Assembly (NCBI GenBank): GCA_944372345.1
Contig: CALVYT010000011.1
Coordinates: 1-42,466, forward strand
Length of the DNA: 42,466 nucleotides
DNA from: an uncultured Clostridia bacterium
GTDB taxonomy: Bacteria; Bacillota; Clostridia; Christensenellales; Pumilibacteraceae
Direction: 5' to 3'
Of this stretch, positions 7,425 to 15,202 are shown piece by piece (position 1 is the stretch's first letter; every line of letters begins with the position of its first letter). The position numbers were made by a program, and so were the translations under genes. The notes beneath the pieces are model-generated. The model was not told where the DNA came from and did not search any database. It saw only the letters and a list, made by a program, of their open reading frames with translations.

Positions 7425-8453
7425 TCATACTTTGCCGTAGACCCGCACGATGTCGTCCTTTGTGCCGGGACAAACGTATTTGTCGAGCTTGTCCGTTTCG
7501 CCGTTTTCGATGAGCCGCCTGACTTCGTGCGACGAGATAAGCGGCAGATCTGCGTCGTAATATGCGATAGATACTCTCGGCTCGGATTTTTTGTATACTT
7601 CCGCGATATTTTTTTCGTAAGCCCTGTCCGTTTCGTTTCTTATGCCGCGAACGACGTCGAAACAGCCGAGCTGCGTAAGATAGTCCGTCAGCATGCCGTC
7701 AAACGTGCGCACTTCCGCGCCTTCGGTTTTCGATATTGCTTTATCCGCGATCTCCGCCCGCGTTCCGCACGGCGGCGCGCCGTCCTTGTATATTATTTCC
7801 GCGACCGCCACGATAACTTTTTCGTAGTCGCGCAGCGCTTTGTTCACGACGTCGAGATGCCCGAGCGTGAACGGATTGAATGCGCCGGGAAACACGCAGA
7901 GAGGTTTTTTTCGTTTCGGGCGCAGAAATGTGACTGCGGTGTCCGAATATCGCCGTCTGTCCGCGTCGAAATCGTCGCAGTCGAATGCGTTTGCCGCCGC
8001 GTGTTCGACGACTATGCAGCCGCCCTCCGCGAGCAGATCTTTTTCGATTATCGCGTCGAGCAGTCTGCGTTCTTCTTTGGCAGCATACGGCGGATCGAGA
8101 AATATCACGTCGAAGCGAGCGCCTTCGAGTTTTCGGACGGCGACCTTCCAGTCGGTGTTGTATACTCTTGCCGTATTCGTTCCTATCCCGAGCGACGCCA
8201 GATTTTTCCTTGCGACGGCGGCGGCTTCGGGATTTTTTTCCACGAACACCGCTTTTTCTGCTCCGCGGCTTATAGCTTCTATGCCGAGCGCGCCCGTCCC
8301 CGCAAACAGATCGAGCACTTTTACGCCCGTATGTCCGCGGGAAGAAAGAATATCGAAAATGCTTTCCCTTACTTTGTCCGATGTCGGACGCGTGCCGCGT
8401 CCGTCGGGTGCGAGCAGCCGCTTGCCTCTGAATTGTCCGGATATTATCCTCAT
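7425..8453 (-). CDS. rsmD-coaD: Fused 16S rRNA m2G966 methyltransferase (RsmD) and phosphopantetheine adenylyltransferase (CoaD)
   Basis: One uninterrupted 342-residue frame carries two enzymes usually made separately. Residues 1-about 182 are RsmD: MRIISGQFRGKRL start, SAM-binding LDLFAGTGALGIEA (47-60), and catalytic DPPY (120-123). Residues about 185-342 are CoaD: PGAFNPFTLGHLDVV (189-203, with the TxGH site), RGIRN (269-273) and ISSHEVR (306-312). CoaD makes dephospho-CoA from phosphopantetheine; RsmD modifies 16S rRNA in the 30S subunit. The junction (FLRPKRKK, 177-184) has no stop or start and only a few linker residues. The ATG overlaps the cyclo-ligase stop by 4 bp; GAGGA lies 10 nt upstream. 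In the many genomes where rsmD and coaD are adjacent they are separate genes. The CoaD motif has FNP instead of the usual FDP. Confidence 0.93.
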   Translation of the reverse strand: MRIISGQFRGKRLLAPDGRGTRPTSDKVRESIFDILSSRGHTGVKVLDLFAGTGALGIEAISRGAEKAVFVEKNPEAAAVARKNLASLGIGTNTARVYNTDWKVAVRKLEGARFDVIFLDPPYAAKEERRLLDAIIEKDLLAEGGCIVVEHAAANAFDCDDFDADRRRYSDTAVTFLRPKRKKPLCVFPGAFNPFTLGHLDVVNKALRDYEKVIVAVAEIIYKDGAPPCGTRAEIADKAISKTEGAEVRTFDGMLTDYLTQLGCFDVVRGIRNETDRAYEKNIAEVYKKSEPRVSIAYYDADLPLISSHEVRRLIENGETDKLDKYVCPGTKDDIVRVYGKV

Positions 8454-8941
8454 TTGCGCAGGATCCTCGTAGGCGTTATTATGAAATCGAGCGGTACGTC
8501 CGTTTCTTCGGGCGTCAGATCGTCGCACTGTTGCTCGTCGAATGCGATACCGACGGAAACGGTTTTGTGCTTTGAAAGGTATCTGTCGTAATATCCCCCG
8601 CCGAATCCTATCCTGTTGAGCTGCGAGTCAAACGCGATGAGAGGCACCACCGTGTAGTCGCACTGCGAATCGGAGATACTGCCGTCCGCGCGCGAAACGA
8701 GATCCATTTCCGTTCCGCGGACTTCGGGCACGAATACTTTCGCGAACGAGGATATTTCATCCAATATCCTCGCGGTGGAAACCTCGCCGGGCAGGGATTC
8801 GTAACAAAAGACCGTGCGCGCGCCTTGGACGAACGCGAGCAGCTTTTCCGTTATCAGCGACTCTTTTGCTTCCCTGTTGTCGACGCGTCTGCGGCGGTCT
8901 TTGTATATTGTCCTTATTTCTTTTTTTGACGTCGGTTTCAT
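8450..8941 (-). CDS. ygfA: 5-formyltetrahydrofolate cyclo-ligase
   Basis: This enzyme returns 5-formyl-THF to 5,10-methenyl-THF using ATP. The 163-residue protein is at the short end of the family. It has the N-terminal KKEIRTIYKDRR helix, VPEVRG in the middle and the signature IGFGGGYYDRYL (111-122). It overlaps the alr stop and the rsmD-coaD start by 4 bp each, so it is translationally coupled in the long unit. No other folate genes are adjacent. Confidence 0.92.
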   Translation of the reverse strand: MKPTSKKEIRTIYKDRRRRVDNREAKESLITEKLLAFVQGARTVFCYESLPGEVSTARILDEISSFAKVFVPEVRGTEMDLVSRADGSISDSQCDYTVVPLIAFDSQLNRIGFGGGYYDRYLSKHKTVSVGIAFDEQQCDDLTPEETDVPLDFIITPTRILRK

Positions 8942-9909
8942 ATGTATCCCTTTGTTCTTCCCGTGCCGAGAGAAGTAAAAACTTCATATACCGTCGCTCC
9001 GAACGAACGTGCAAGCTCGTGCGGTGAAATATGCTCTCCGAGCAGTTCCGCCACGTCCCCGACGCAGGTCCGACTGTCGCATTCGACGATGGAACAGTCC
9101 ATACATATCGCGAGGACTTTACGGAACTTTCCGCCGAGGAACACGCGGCGCGTTTTGCCCGATCTGCGATATCCGTGCGCATAGCCGACGTCGATGACCG
9201 CGGCGTATGCGGGTCTTTGCAGGATTGCCGTGCCGTAACCGACGCCCTCTCCGGACGGCACGGACCGCACTTGCAGCACTTCGGCTTTGACTGACATAGC
9301 TGGGGCGAACCCTGACAAGCCACCGTACAGCGCGATACCGCATCTTGCCGCGCCGACGGGACATTTTTTCTCTCTGCCGAGCGCGCCGCTCGCCGCAATG
9401 TGTTTGAGGACGTTGAGCCCTGCGGTCATATGTGCGAAGTTTTCATATTGCCGCTCCGTCGTTTCGTCGTCCGACGGGTCGCGCAGATGCGAATATACCG
9501 AATGAACGTGAGTTTGCTCACTCGCTGCCGATATGAGGTCGCGCGCGTCATTTTCGTCCGCTCCGAATCTGTTCATTCCGGTGTTCAGCTTGATCGCCGT
9601 GCGTCTGCCGTGAAAACGCGGCGCGTCTTCGGCGCGGACGAGCGAATATACGATATTCTGCGCCGATAATGCGGGTGTACAGCACGGGTGGAGCACTATG
9701 ACGTCTTTTTTTATCCCCGCGTCGAGCAATGTCTTTGCTTCGTTTTCCGTCGCTACTGCAATGCATTCTGCCGTGCGCTCGACTGTCTTTGCCGCGGCGA
9801 CGGCTCCGTGCCCGTATGCGTCCGCTTTGACTACCGCGATGAGCGGCGTGAAAGCGGAAATTTTTTCCGCGTTGCGCAGGATGTTTCCGCAGTTTATCTC
9901 GATCTTCAC
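8938..9909 (-). CDS. alr: Alanine racemase
   Basis: Alr is a PLP enzyme that makes D-alanine for peptidoglycan. The PLP lysine is Lys28 (VVKADAYGHG), the second catalytic residue is Tyr225 (VGYG), and NTGMNRFG (109-116) and RCGIALYG (189-196) are conserved. At 323 residues it is shorter than the usual 370-390, mostly through loops and a trimmed C-terminal beta-domain; all key residues remain. The start is GTG without a clear Shine-Dalgarno site, 33 bp after yraN, so initiation is probably weak or coupled. A second racemase elsewhere cannot be excluded. Confidence 0.9.
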   Translation of the reverse strand: MKIEINCGNILRNAEKISAFTPLIAVVKADAYGHGAVAAAKTVERTAECIAVATENEAKTLLDAGIKKDVIVLHPCCTPALSAQNIVYSLVRAEDAPRFHGRRTAIKLNTGMNRFGADENDARDLISAASEQTHVHSVYSHLRDPSDDETTERQYENFAHMTAGLNVLKHIAASGALGREKKCPVGAARCGIALYGGLSGFAPAMSVKAEVLQVRSVPSGEGVGYGTAILQRPAYAAVIDVGYAHGYRRSGKTRRVFLGGKFRKVLAICMDCSIVECDSRTCVGDVAELLGEHISPHELARSFGATVYEVFTSLGTGRTKGYI

Positions 9910-9942
9910 ATATAAACTATATGCATTGCGGTCGGATAAAAG

Positions 9943-10314
9943 TCAATAGCGCAGATAACTGTCAAAAGCGTTTTGGATGTGTTCGATTTTCCCCGTGTCC
10001 AATCTGACTTCGATGACGTCGAAGCGGGCGGGCGCGCCGAACAGCATATTTTTTTCTATGTATTGCGACGCTACCATGCTCAGCTTGCGCTGCTTGGCAA
10101 AGTCGACCGCTTCGGACGGCGCGCCGAAATCATCGCTCATTCGCGACTTGACTTCGACGAATACGAGGTATGCGTCGTCGGTCGCCACGAGATCGAGTTC
10201 ACCCGTGTCCGTCGTGAAATTCCGCGCAAGGATGCGGTATCCGTTTTTGCGCAGATACTGCTCGGCGGCTCTTTCTCCGCGGTTACCCGATATTTTGTTT
10301 TCACGTTTGCTCAT
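9943..10314 (-). CDS. yraN: YraN family (UPF0102) endonuclease-like protein
   Basis: A 123-residue protein of the UPF0102 family, which has a restriction-endonuclease-like fold. The metal-site residues are visible as GELD (38-41) and EVK (54-56) after NRGERAAEQYL. The cellular role of YraN is not settled. It overlaps rnhB by 14 bp, a pairing common across bacteria, and precedes alr by 33 bp. Confidence 0.9.
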   Translation of the reverse strand: MSKRENKISGNRGERAAEQYLRKNGYRILARNFTTDTGELDLVATDDAYLVFVEVKSRMSDDFGAPSEAVDFAKQRKLSMVASQYIEKNMLFGAPARFDVIEVRLDTGKIEHIQNAFDSYLRY

Positions 10315-10906
10315 TTACGAATTTCCCTATGAACGAACGGCGGTGTATCTTGCACGGACCGTATGTCCGAAGCGCTTCAATGTGCGCTGCGGTGCCGTAT
10401 CCTTTGTGCTTTGCAAATCCGTATTCGGGATATATGCGGTCGTAGCCGCGCATTATCCTGTCCCTCGTTACTTTGGCGATTATGCTCGCCGCGGCGACCG
10501 CATAACTTTTTGCGTCGGCTTTTACGAGCGCAAGCGATTTACACGGCATTTTAAGTCCTTTTACTGCGTCTATAAGTACTATGTCGGGCATAATACTCAA
10601 TTTTTCGGCGGCTTTTTCCATTCCTCTCTTTGTCGCCGCAAGAATATTTATCTCGTCGATCGTCTTTTCGTCTATGATTTCCACGGAGTAAGCAAGGCAT
10701 CCGGCGATTATTTTCTCGTACAGCGCCTCTCGTTTATTCTCCGCTATGCGTTTGCTGTCGTTTATTCCGTCTATCATTTCTCTTCCGGGAATGCAGCAAG
10801 CGACTACCACGGGACCCGCGAGCGGACCTCTGCCCGCTTCGTCTATGCCCGCCACCGTTTCGCCGTAAGCCTTGTCGAATTCAAATAGTGCGCGCGTGTC
10901 GGTCAT
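10301..10906 (-). CDS. rnhB: Ribonuclease HII
   Basis: RNase HII removes RNA from RNA-DNA hybrids and starts ribonucleotide excision. The 201-residue protein has Asp22-Glu23 in GIDEAGRGPLAGPV, Asp113 in LIDAVKG, Asp131, and the family stretch AAASIIAKVTRDR. The start overlaps the rbgA stop by 4 bp. Its place after rbgA is the conserved Firmicute order. Confidence 0.96.
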   Translation of the reverse strand: MTDTRALFEFDKAYGETVAGIDEAGRGPLAGPVVVACCIPGREMIDGINDSKRIAENKREALYEKIIAGCLAYSVEIIDEKTIDEINILAATKRGMEKAAEKLSIMPDIVLIDAVKGLKMPCKSLALVKADAKSYAVAAASIIAKVTRDRIMRGYDRIYPEYGFAKHKGYGTAAHIEALRTYGPCKIHRRSFIGKFVNEQT

Positions 10907-11733
10907 GCTTTTTCAAGGATGAGTTTCCCCATCCGCCCCTTTCTGAAATCGTCGATGACGGCGAGCGCGGCTCTGTCCGTATCCGTTTCACCGCCTTTAA
11001 GAAGAAATCCCCTTGCGGCGGCGATCTTTTCCAGCATTGCAGCGGCGTCGCCCGTTTCGGGAATTCCGTATCGCTTTTCCAGCGCGCCGCTTCCCGAAAG
11101 CCGTCCGATCAGTTCAAGAGCGAGTTCGCGCATATCGAGCACCTCGTCCCTGATGCTTCCGATGAACGCGAGATTAAGCGCCGCAGTTTTATCGTCCAGC
11201 CGCGGGTACAGCGTTCCCGGCGTATCGAGCACTTCGAGCTGCGGGGTTATCCTCACCCACTGTTGCCCGCGCGTTACGCCCGCTTTGTTCCCCGTCTTGG
11301 CTTTCGATTTTCCGCAGAGGTTGTTTATCAGCGTGCTCTTCCCCGAGTTTGGCACTCCGACCACCATTGCTCGGATTACTGCGTTAATACCCCGCGCGCG
11401 CTTCTTTTCGATCTTGTCCGCACATACTTTGCGCAGCATATCGGCGAGCGTTTTGGACGCGTTCGACGCCGTCGAATTGAGCCTGACTGCAAAGCGCCGT
11501 TCGCCTTCGAGTCTGGTTATCCATCCGTTGAGATCGCGGCTTTCCACGAGATCGGATTTATTGAGTACGAAAATTATGGTTTTCCCTTCGGATATGCGGT
11601 TCAGTTCGGGATTGATACAGGAAAAAGGCGCGCGGCTGTCGAGTACATATACTACTGCGTCCACGAGCTTGATCTTTTCCTCCATCTCGCGAAGAGATTT
11701 CGTCATATGTCCGGGAAACCAGTTGATAATCAT
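10903..11733 (-). CDS. rbgA: Ribosome biogenesis GTPase RbgA (YlqF)
   Basis: RbgA is a circularly permuted GTPase needed for late assembly of the 50S subunit. The motif order is the permuted one: G4 NKSD (58-61), then G1 GVPNSGKST (126-134), then G3 DTPG (170-173). The N-terminus NWFPGHMTK is the family signature. It is 276 residues long, as expected. It overlaps trmD and rnhB by 4 bp each. In Bacillus rplS stands between trmD and this gene; here it is absent. Confidence 0.96.
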   Translation of the reverse strand: MIINWFPGHMTKSLREMEEKIKLVDAVVYVLDSRAPFSCINPELNRISEGKTIIFVLNKSDLVESRDLNGWITRLEGERRFAVRLNSTASNASKTLADMLRKVCADKIEKKRARGINAVIRAMVVGVPNSGKSTLINNLCGKSKAKTGNKAGVTRGQQWVRITPQLEVLDTPGTLYPRLDDKTAALNLAFIGSIRDEVLDMRELALELIGRLSGSGALEKRYGIPETGDAAAMLEKIAAARGFLLKGGETDTDRAALAVIDDFRKGRMGKLILEKA

Positions 11734-12398
11734 TTTTTAAGATCCGGTCGGCGTGCCGCCGTGAGTTCTTCGGACAGTTGCCTGCGCCATTTCGCGATAT
11801 TTTCGTGATGTCCGGAAAGCAGGATTTCGGGTACCGGAATGCCCTCGAATACAGCGGGGCGCGTGTACTGCGGATATTCGAGAAGTCCGTCCGAAAAACT
11901 CTCTTCTTCCGTCGAGCTGTCGCTGCCGAGCACGCCCGGAACGAAGCGCAGAAGAGCGTCTATGACGACCATTGCCGCAAGTTCTCCGCCCGTGAGGATA
12001 TAGTCGCCGATGGAGAGTTCTTCAAAACCGCAAATGTCTATCGCACGCTGATCGACGCCTTCGTAATGCCCGCACAAAAAGAGCAGCCGCTCTTCCTTTG
12101 CGAGTTCCGCCGCGATTTCCGTACTAAAACGCCGTCCGCGCGGAGACATATATATGCGCCGTGCCGCGTGTTCCGGATCGACGGCTCTGACGCAGTCGAC
12201 GATAGGCTGCGGAGTCATTACCATGCCCGCTCCGCCTCCGTAAGGAACGTCGTCGCATTTGAAGTGCTTGTCCTTCGTGTGCAGCCTGATGTCCTCTGCG
12301 GCTATGCTGACTATGCCCGCCTTCTCTGCCCTGCCCGTTATGCTGCCGTGCAGCGGCGCGAACATATCGGGGAAAAGCGTGAGTATGTCAATCTTCAT
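11730..12398 (-). CDS. trmD: tRNA (guanine37-N1)-methyltransferase TrmD
   Basis: TrmD makes m1G37 next to the anticodon of tRNAs reading CNN, GNN-type codons such as Leu, Pro and Arg, preventing +1 frameshifts. The 222-residue protein has MKIDILTLFPDMF at the N-terminus, the trefoil-knot SAM site LFLCGHYEGVDQRAID and SIGDYILTGGELA, and the catalytic-loop region around GLLEYPQYTRP. The ATG at 12398 has AGAGG 9 nt upstream and lies inside the rimM end (11-bp overlap); a further in-frame ATG upstream would add a non-conserved extension. Confidence 0.96.
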   Translation of the reverse strand: MKIDILTLFPDMFAPLHGSITGRAEKAGIVSIAAEDIRLHTKDKHFKCDDVPYGGGAGMVMTPQPIVDCVRAVDPEHAARRIYMSPRGRRFSTEIAAELAKEERLLFLCGHYEGVDQRAIDICGFEELSIGDYILTGGELAAMVVIDALLRFVPGVLGSDSSTEEESFSDGLLEYPQYTRPAVFEGIPVPEILLSGHHENIAKWRRQLSEELTAARRPDLKK

Positions 12399-12888
12399 AG
12401 CAGCATACCTCTTCAAAGCGCGCTTTGTCTATCGTAACGGTCTTTGCCTGCCCGTCATACGACAATCCGAGCCTGCGCAGGAACGGAAAACGCACGGTGC
12501 GGTCGCCCTTTACGGTGAAAATATCCGCTGAACCGAAATTGTCCACGCTGTCGAGCACGCCCAGGGGCGTGCCGTCCGAAAGCAGAACGCGGCAGCCGAC
12601 GAGATCGACGATATAATATTCGTCCTTTCCTATCGGCGCTGCCTGTTCCCTGTCTATCTCGATGCGTTTTCCGACGAGCAGTTCCGCCGCGTTGCGATCG
12701 GCTATCCCGTCGAAAAGAAGATAGACGAAACCGCCGCGGATGCTCGCGCCGCGCACTTTCAGCGGACAGCCGCCGACGAGCAGCGAACGGTGGCGTCCAA
12801 ACTGCGCGGGGTCATCGGTCAGCGGTCTGACTTTGACTTCGCCTTTGATGCCCTGCGCTTTAACGATTTCGCCTATTGTCAGTTTCAA
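12388..12888 (-). CDS. rimM: 16S rRNA processing protein RimM
   Basis: RimM assists maturation of the 30S head near ribosomal protein S19. The 166-residue protein has the N-terminal KAQGIKGEVKVRPLTDDP domain and a C-terminal PRC-barrel with LVGCRV, GVLDSV and IPF-like RFPFL. The start is TTG at 12888, with GGAG 7 nt upstream and no ATG in a sensible place. It begins 1 bp after the khpA stop and overlaps trmD by 11 bp. Confidence 0.95.
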   Translation of the reverse strand: MKLTIGEIVKAQGIKGEVKVRPLTDDPAQFGRHRSLLVGGCPLKVRGASIRGGFVYLLFDGIADRNAAELLVGKRIEIDREQAAPIGKDEYYIVDLVGCRVLLSDGTPLGVLDSVDNFGSADIFTVKGDRTVRFPFLRRLGLSYDGQAKTVTIDKARFEEVCCYED

Positions 12889-12889
12889 T

Positions 12890-13111
12890 TCAGATCTCCG
12901 TCAGCTCGACGGTATAGTTTTTACCTTCTTTCGCGCCGGCGGCTTTGACTATCGTCCGCAGAGCTTTTGCCGTTCTGCCCTGCTTGCCGATGAGTTTGCC
13001 CATATCCTCTTTGGATACGGTCACGTTGATCACGTCTCCGCTGAGCTCTACTTTGAGCGCGGACTTGTCGTCAACGAGCGAGCCGACCAAAAATTCGACG
13101 AGTTCGAGCAT
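12890..13111 (-). CDS. khpA: KH-domain RNA-binding protein KhpA (YlqC)
   Basis: KhpA pairs with KhpB in many Firmicutes to bind RNA and influence cell division and elongation. The 73-residue protein is one KH domain with the GxxG loop as IGKQGRTAKALR. It sits between rpsP (2-bp gap) and rimM (1-bp gap), the canonical context. No ylqD follows it as in Bacillus. Confidence 0.95.
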   Translation of the reverse strand: MLELVEFLVGSLVDDKSALKVELSGDVINVTVSKEDMGKLIGKQGRTAKALRTIVKAAGAKEGKNYTVELTEI

Positions 13112-13113
13112 TC

Positions 13114-13410
13114 TCAGCCTTCTTTATCCGTCTTTTTCTTGCCGGTCTTTGCGGGCGGACGTTTGCCTGCGGGGATTATCTCCTGCTGAACGAACAGCGC
13201 TTTGACCGTATCCGTAGGCTGCGCGCCGTTTTTGAGCCACTTCTGCGCCTTTTCCGCGTCTATCTTGATCTCGGCGGGGTTCGTGAGCGGGTTGTAAGTA
13301 CCGACTATGTCGATAAAACGTCCGTCTCTCGGAGCGCGCTCGTCGGCTACCACGATGCGGTAAAAGGGAGCTTTCTTGTCACCCATTCTCGTAAGTCTGA
13401 TCTTGACCAT
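13114..13410 (-). CDS. rpsP: 30S ribosomal protein bS16
   Basis: bS16 is a 30S assembly protein. The first about 75 residues ([25 protein letters not shown], then DIVGTYNP) are classic; the basic, proline- and lysine-rich C-terminal tail is variable in the family. 98 residues. AGGAG lies 10 nt upstream. It follows ffh by 30 bp and leads rpsP-khpA-rimM-trmD. Confidence 0.97.
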   Translation of the reverse strand: MVKIRLTRMGDKKAPFYRIVVADERAPRDGRFIDIVGTYNPLTNPAEIKIDAEKAQKWLKNGAQPTDTVKALFVQQEIIPAGKRPPAKTGKKKTDKEG

Positions 13411-13440
13411 TTTTTATGTTCTCCTTGTTTGTTGTTTTTA

Positions 13441-14754
13441 TCAGAAAGGCAGTCTGCCTTTGTTGTTTTTCATCTTGCGCATAAGTTCGCGCGTCTGCTC
13501 GAATTGTTTGAGAAGCTGATTGACGTCCTGTATCGTCGTTCCACTGCCCGCGCTGATACGCCTGCGGCGCGACGACTTGATGATCTCGGGATGCTCGCGT
13601 TCTTTTTTCGTCATCGAATTTATTATCGCCTTGAACCGCTCTATGCGTTTTTCGTCTATGTCTTTGTCGCTGATGTTGAATCTCCCCATGCCCGGGAGCA
13701 TCTGCATTATTTCGCTTATCCCGCCCATTTTTTTGAGCGAGTCGAACTGTATGAGGAAATCGTCGAGAGTGAACGTCGCGTCCTTGACGCGCTTTTCCAT
13801 TCTCTTCATCGTTTCTTCGTCCATGGCTTCCTGCGCGCGTTCGACGAGAGATACCACGTCGCCCATTCCGAGAATACGACTCGCCATTCGGTCGGGATAG
13901 AACGGCTCTATGTCCGCGATTTTTTCACCCGTTCCGCAGAATTTGATGGGCTTGCCCGTTACGGCGCGGATGGAAAGTGCCGCTCCGCCGCGCGTGTCGC
14001 CGTCGAGTTTTGTCAGGATCACGCCGGTAATATCCAGTCTGTCGTTGAACGCCGTCGCGACAGTAACGGCGTCCTGTCCCGTCATGGCGTCGACCGTGAG
14101 CAGTATTTCCGTCGGTTTGAGCGCTCTTCTGATGTCTTCGAGTTCGCGCATCAGATCGTCGTTTATGTGCAGCCGCCCCGCCGTATCGATGATAACGGTA
14201 TCCATTCCCATCGACAGCGCGTATTTGACCGCCTGCTCCGCCGTTTTGACCGGTTTCTGCGTGCCTTTTGCAAACACCTCCGTCCCGGCGTTTCTGCCGA
14301 CGACTTCAAGCTGGTCGATAGCTGCCGGGCGGTAAATGTCGCACGCGACGAGGAGCGGTTTTTTACCCTGTTTTTTGAGCAGCGCGGCGAGTTTTCCGCA
14401 CATCGTGGTCTTGCCCGCACCCTGAAGTCCGCACATCATTATGACCGTGGGCGGCTTGCTCGCAACGTCGAGCTTGGCATTTTTCGTGCCCATAAGTTCG
14501 GTCAGCTCGTCGCTGACTATTTTGACGACCTGTTGCCCGGGAGTGACGCTCTTTACGATCTCCTCGCCCTTTGCGCGTTCGCTTACCTTGGCGATGAAAT
14601 CCTTCACTACGCTGTAATTTACGTCCGCTTCGAGAAGAGCGATGCGGATCTCGCGCATGGCTTGCTTTATTTCGTATTCGTCGAGCTTGCCTCTGTTCGC
14701 GAGCTTCCCGAATACATGTTTGAGTTTTTCTCCGAGTCCGGAAAATACGCCCAT
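13441..14754 (-). CDS. ffh: Signal recognition particle protein Ffh
   Basis: Ffh with 4.5S RNA recognises signal sequences on nascent chains and docks with FtsY. The 437-residue protein has the N domain, G1 GLQGAGKTT (109-117), DTAGR (190-194), TKLDG (248-252) and a methionine-rich M domain (about 300-437) with the RNA-binding SSRRRRISAGSG stretch. I chose the ATG at 14754 (GAGG 5 nt upstream) over the GTG two codons earlier. It follows ylxM by 12 bp. The 4.5S RNA gene is not in the window. Confidence 0.97.
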   Translation of the reverse strand: MGVFSGLGEKLKHVFGKLANRGKLDEYEIKQAMREIRIALLEADVNYSVVKDFIAKVSERAKGEEIVKSVTPGQQVVKIVSDELTELMGTKNAKLDVASKPPTVIMMCGLQGAGKTTMCGKLAALLKKQGKKPLLVACDIYRPAAIDQLEVVGRNAGTEVFAKGTQKPVKTAEQAVKYALSMGMDTVIIDTAGRLHINDDLMRELEDIRRALKPTEILLTVDAMTGQDAVTVATAFNDRLDITGVILTKLDGDTRGGAALSIRAVTGKPIKFCGTGEKIADIEPFYPDRMASRILGMGDVVSLVERAQEAMDEETMKRMEKRVKDATFTLDDFLIQFDSLKKMGGISEIMQMLPGMGRFNISDKDIDEKRIERFKAIINSMTKKEREHPEIIKSSRRRRISAGSGTTIQDVNQLLKQFEQTRELMRKMKNNKGRLPF

Positions 14755-14766
14755 TTTCACCTCATA

Positions 14767-15087
14767 TCATAATTCCGCAAGCAGTTGTTTCGCCGCTTGC
14801 AACGCCTTGTCCGCATCGCCTTCGTCAAGCGATCCGACGATCGAGAGCACTTGCTTTCGGAGCGATTCGCGTCTCTCGGCGAGTTTCAATGTTTCTTCGT
14901 AACGGCAAAGCGTTTTTTCCACAGTCTTTACCGAGTCTGCGACGGCTTGCCGCGAGATACCGCACTGCTCGGCGATCTCTCCGAGCGAAAGATCGTAGTC
15001 GAAATAATCGCGCAGCATATCGCGCTGCTTTTCCGTCAGCAGTCCGCCGTATATATCTCCGAGCATTGATATCCGCAGATCTTTCAC
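14767..15087 (-). CDS. ylxM: YlxM family helix-turn-helix protein (SRP-associated)
   Basis: YlxM proteins are small helix-turn-helix proteins almost always encoded next to ffh; in streptococci YlxM modulates SRP activity. The 106-residue protein has LTEKQRDMLRDYFDYDLSLGEIAEQ followed by a CGISRQAVADSVKTVE recognition helix. The start is GTG with a G-rich site upstream; an internal ATG seven codons later is weaker. It is first after a strong SigA promoter whose start region contains an inverted repeat (15110-15131), so self-control is conceivable but untested. Confidence 0.92.
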   Translation of the reverse strand: MKDLRISMLGDIYGGLLTEKQRDMLRDYFDYDLSLGEIAEQCGISRQAVADSVKTVEKTLCRYEETLKLAERRESLRKQVLSIVGSLDEGDADKALQAAKQLLAEL

Positions 15088-15109
15088 GCCGCCCCCTTTT
15101 TTGTACGCC

Positions 15110-15131
15110 TGTAAAGCCGTTTGACTTTACA
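15110..15131 (-). promoter_or_regulatory. Inverted repeat over the ylxM-ffh transcription start
   Basis: TGTAAAG and CTTTACA arms of 7 bp flank an 8-bp spacer. The repeat begins next to the -10 box (15132-15137), so it covers the predicted start at about 15125. It could be an operator or a hairpin at the 5' end of the messenger. It does not match the spacing of GlnR/TnrA sites (TGTNA-N7-TNACA). Confidence 0.45.
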
Positions 15132-15160
15132 AGTATATTATATACGAAAAAATATGTCAA
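15132..15160 (-). promoter_or_regulatory. SigA promoter of the ylxM-ffh unit
   Basis: Minus strand: TTGACA (15160-15155), 17-nt spacer, TATACT (15137-15132). The leader to the ylxM GTG is about 38 nt. It lies in the 115-bp spacer after ftsY. Confidence 0.85.
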
Positions 15161-15202
15161 GCGTTTTGCCCGACATATTTTCTGTTCCGATTTGTATTCT
15201 GT

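Noticed and set aside
7900..7920. Frameshift joining rsmD and coaD by error
   Set aside because: The reading frame, codon usage and both flanking motifs are continuous without a homopolymer that would obviously cause a false join, though a read check is still proposed.
13429..14772. 447-codon plus-strand frame over ffh
   Set aside because: Antisense shadow of ffh with no ribosome site and no recognisable domain.
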